From assembly GCA_016292575.1 (NCBI GenBank), contig JAEDIH010000001.1:1-40515 (forward strand): 40,515 nucleotides of DNA, read 5' to 3'. Numbering within the stretch: position 1 is the first letter of the stretch; each line of letters begins with the position of its first letter. The notes under the pieces were generated by a model that had not been told where the DNA came from, did no database searches, and was given only the letters and a program-made list of their open reading frames with translations. Positions 40,436 to 40,515 of this stretch are shown here, one piece after another. The translations under genes were made by a program, and so were the position numbers. This DNA comes from Clostridiaceae bacterium (GTDB lineage: Bacteria; Bacillota; Clostridia; Oscillospirales; Acutalibacteraceae).

Positions 40436-40515
40436 TTAATATGTATGCTTTTCAAGGATTCCTTTTGTCACATCGGGATAGTTTGTAATTATTCCGTCAA
40501 CGCCGCAACGAATCA
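40436..40515 (-). CDS. Glycerophosphodiester phosphodiesterase, C-terminal end (runs off the right edge)
   Basis: The last 25 codons read IRCGVDGIITNYPDVTKGIL and end EKHTY before TAA (40438-40436). G-V/A-D-G-I-x-T-N/D-Y/R-P-D is the usual C-terminal strand of glycerophosphodiester phosphodiesterases, which release glycerol 3-phosphate from deacylated phospholipids. The catalytic residues lie outside the window, so activity cannot be judged. Confidence 0.78.
   Translation of the reverse strand, partial: IRCGVDGIITNYPDVTKGILEKHTY

Overview
The window reads as a stretch of chromosome from an anaerobic, endospore-forming member of the Bacillota, most likely class Clostridia in the Ruminococcaceae/Oscillospiraceae range (the rank is inference). 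The evidence is a spoIIGA-sigE pair, a nine-gene V-type ATPase operon, FeoAB iron uptake, Gram-positive lipoproteins and D,D-carboxypeptidase-type proteins, AGGAGG ribosome binding sites, and near-consensus sigma-A promoters that often carry an extended -10 (TGnTATAAT). Base composition is even, genes are tightly packed on both strands, and no integrase, transposase, CRISPR array, tRNA or rRNA was seen. No gene-free gap exceeds about 240 bases.

Layout. 1-6913 (minus strand): start of a ProX-type prolyl-tRNA deacylase, a membrane-anchored protein with three copies of a small beta-rich domain, a lipoprotein with one copy of what looks like the same domain, a large secreted SGNH esterase with eight Big_2 domains, and a D,D-carboxypeptidase-like protein that has lost its catalytic residues. 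7146-12227: a metallophosphoesterase-like protein with altered metal ligands, feoAB, and a two-gene aconitase-X unit. 12294-20943: the V-ATPase operon (transcribed G/H-C-I-K-F-E-A-B-D). 21202-26472: an FkbM methyltransferase, a COG2509-type flavoprotein, rfbC-rfbD for dTDP-rhamnose, and panE. 26539-30076: tsf, rpsB with a structured leader, sigE and spoIIGA. 30213-30305: an independent 30-codon gene. 30431-40515: orphan peptide-binding lipoprotein, rmuC, an M23/SH3 protein, thiamine pyrophosphokinase, an AGCS amino-acid:sodium symporter, an ArsC/Spx-like protein with a DUF896 protein, a lipoprotein, a free-standing E2 acyltransferase domain, a TraX-like membrane protein, and the C-terminus of a glycerophosphodiester phosphodiesterase.

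How parts work together. The V-ATPase couples ATP to H+ or Na+ movement, and the AGCS symporter would draw on a Na+ gradient. SpoIIGA is the protease that activates pro-sigma-E during sporulation. RpsB and Tsf serve translation. RfbC and RfbD make the last two steps of dTDP-L-rhamnose. Most other genes are single transcription units with their own promoter and terminator.

The least explained items are the 30-codon gene with a complete promoter, ribosome binding site and terminator; the carboxypeptidase-like protein with all three motifs altered; the phosphoesterase with one metal site degraded; the folded rpsB leader; and an operator-like inverted repeat ahead of the solo E2 domain. All calls come from reading the sequence; no database search was run.
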